From: Bacteroidota bacterium
Lineage (GTDB): Bacteria; Bacteroidota; Bacteroidia; Bacteroidales; GCA-2748055
Reading direction: 5' to 3'
Length of the DNA stretch: 7,285 bases
NCBI GenBank assembly: GCA_030592605.1
Contig: JAUVIT010000075.1
Coordinates: 1 to 7,285, forward strand
The notes under the pieces are model-generated. The model was not told where the DNA came from. It saw nothing but the letters and a program-made list of their open reading frames with translations, and did no database searches. Of the stretch, positions 7,223 through 7,285 are shown piece by piece. Position 1 is the first letter of the stretch, and every line of letters begins with the position of its first letter. Made by a program: the position numbers and the translations under genes.

Positions 7223-7285
7223 TTCTCTCTTTTCCTTCCCTGAACTCCGACACCAGGTCTGCAATGGTTTCTGTGGCAAAAACCC
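7212..7285 (-). CDS. Probable 3' end of an unrecognised minus-strand gene
   Basis: Read on the minus strand from the right edge, one frame (codons from 7283) gives 23 residues ending in FREGKERIRI and a TAA at 7212-7214. The codons look coding and the peptide resembles an amphipathic C-terminal helix (ETIADLVSEFREGKERIRI). It overlaps the last 11 bp of the VanZ-like gene, the same tail-to-tail arrangement as at 1495-1498. The other two minus-strand frames are also open across this short stretch, so the call rests on codon quality and on the position of the stop. The family cannot be named from so little. Confidence 0.5.
   Translation of the reverse strand, partial: VFATETIADLVSEFREGKERIRI

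Overview
The window looks like a compact piece of a bacterial chromosome, most likely from the Bacteroidota. The reasons are the A/T-rich translation starts, mostly without Shine-Dalgarno sequences, the moderate base composition, and the gene style: a VanZ-like small membrane protein, HemW, and GT4-type glycosyltransferases packed with almost no spacers. The phylum call is an inference from style, not from a marker gene. I see no tRNA, rRNA, CRISPR array, insertion sequence or phage gene.

Layout from left to right. The plus strand opens with the last 61 codons of an unrecognised protein, followed 15 bp later by a 431-residue GT-B glycosyltransferase (203-1498). Its stop overlaps, tail to tail, the stop of hemW on the minus strand (1495-2622). 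Two bases upstream of the hemW start ends a very large minus-strand gene (2625 to about 6782, or 6875 with a TTG start). It encodes about 1,385 residues: an N-terminal GT-B glycosyltransferase, a middle region of roughly 450 residues that I do not recognise, and a C-terminal phosphodiester glycosidase (NAGPA) domain. A VanZ-like membrane protein (6830-7222) is transcribed divergently from it. The window closes with what seems to be the 3' tail of another minus-strand gene overlapping the VanZ stop.

How the genes may work together. The large gene and hemW form a tight minus-strand transcription unit, with the hemW ribosome binding site inside the last codons of the large gene. The link is probably only co-transcription, since HemW is a heme-trafficking radical SAM protein with no obvious tie to glycosylation. 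The stand-alone glycosyltransferase and the glycosyltransferase part of the large protein share several unusual motifs (a VDGV loop, an HDF-WE motif, an INT segment, and YEP after the EX7E motif). They therefore look like paralogues that may act on the same or consecutive steps of one glycoside or glycoconjugate. The most interesting object is the glycosyltransferase-NAGPA fusion: a sugar-adding and a predicted sugar-phosphodiester-cleaving domain in one protein that has no visible signal peptide or membrane segment.
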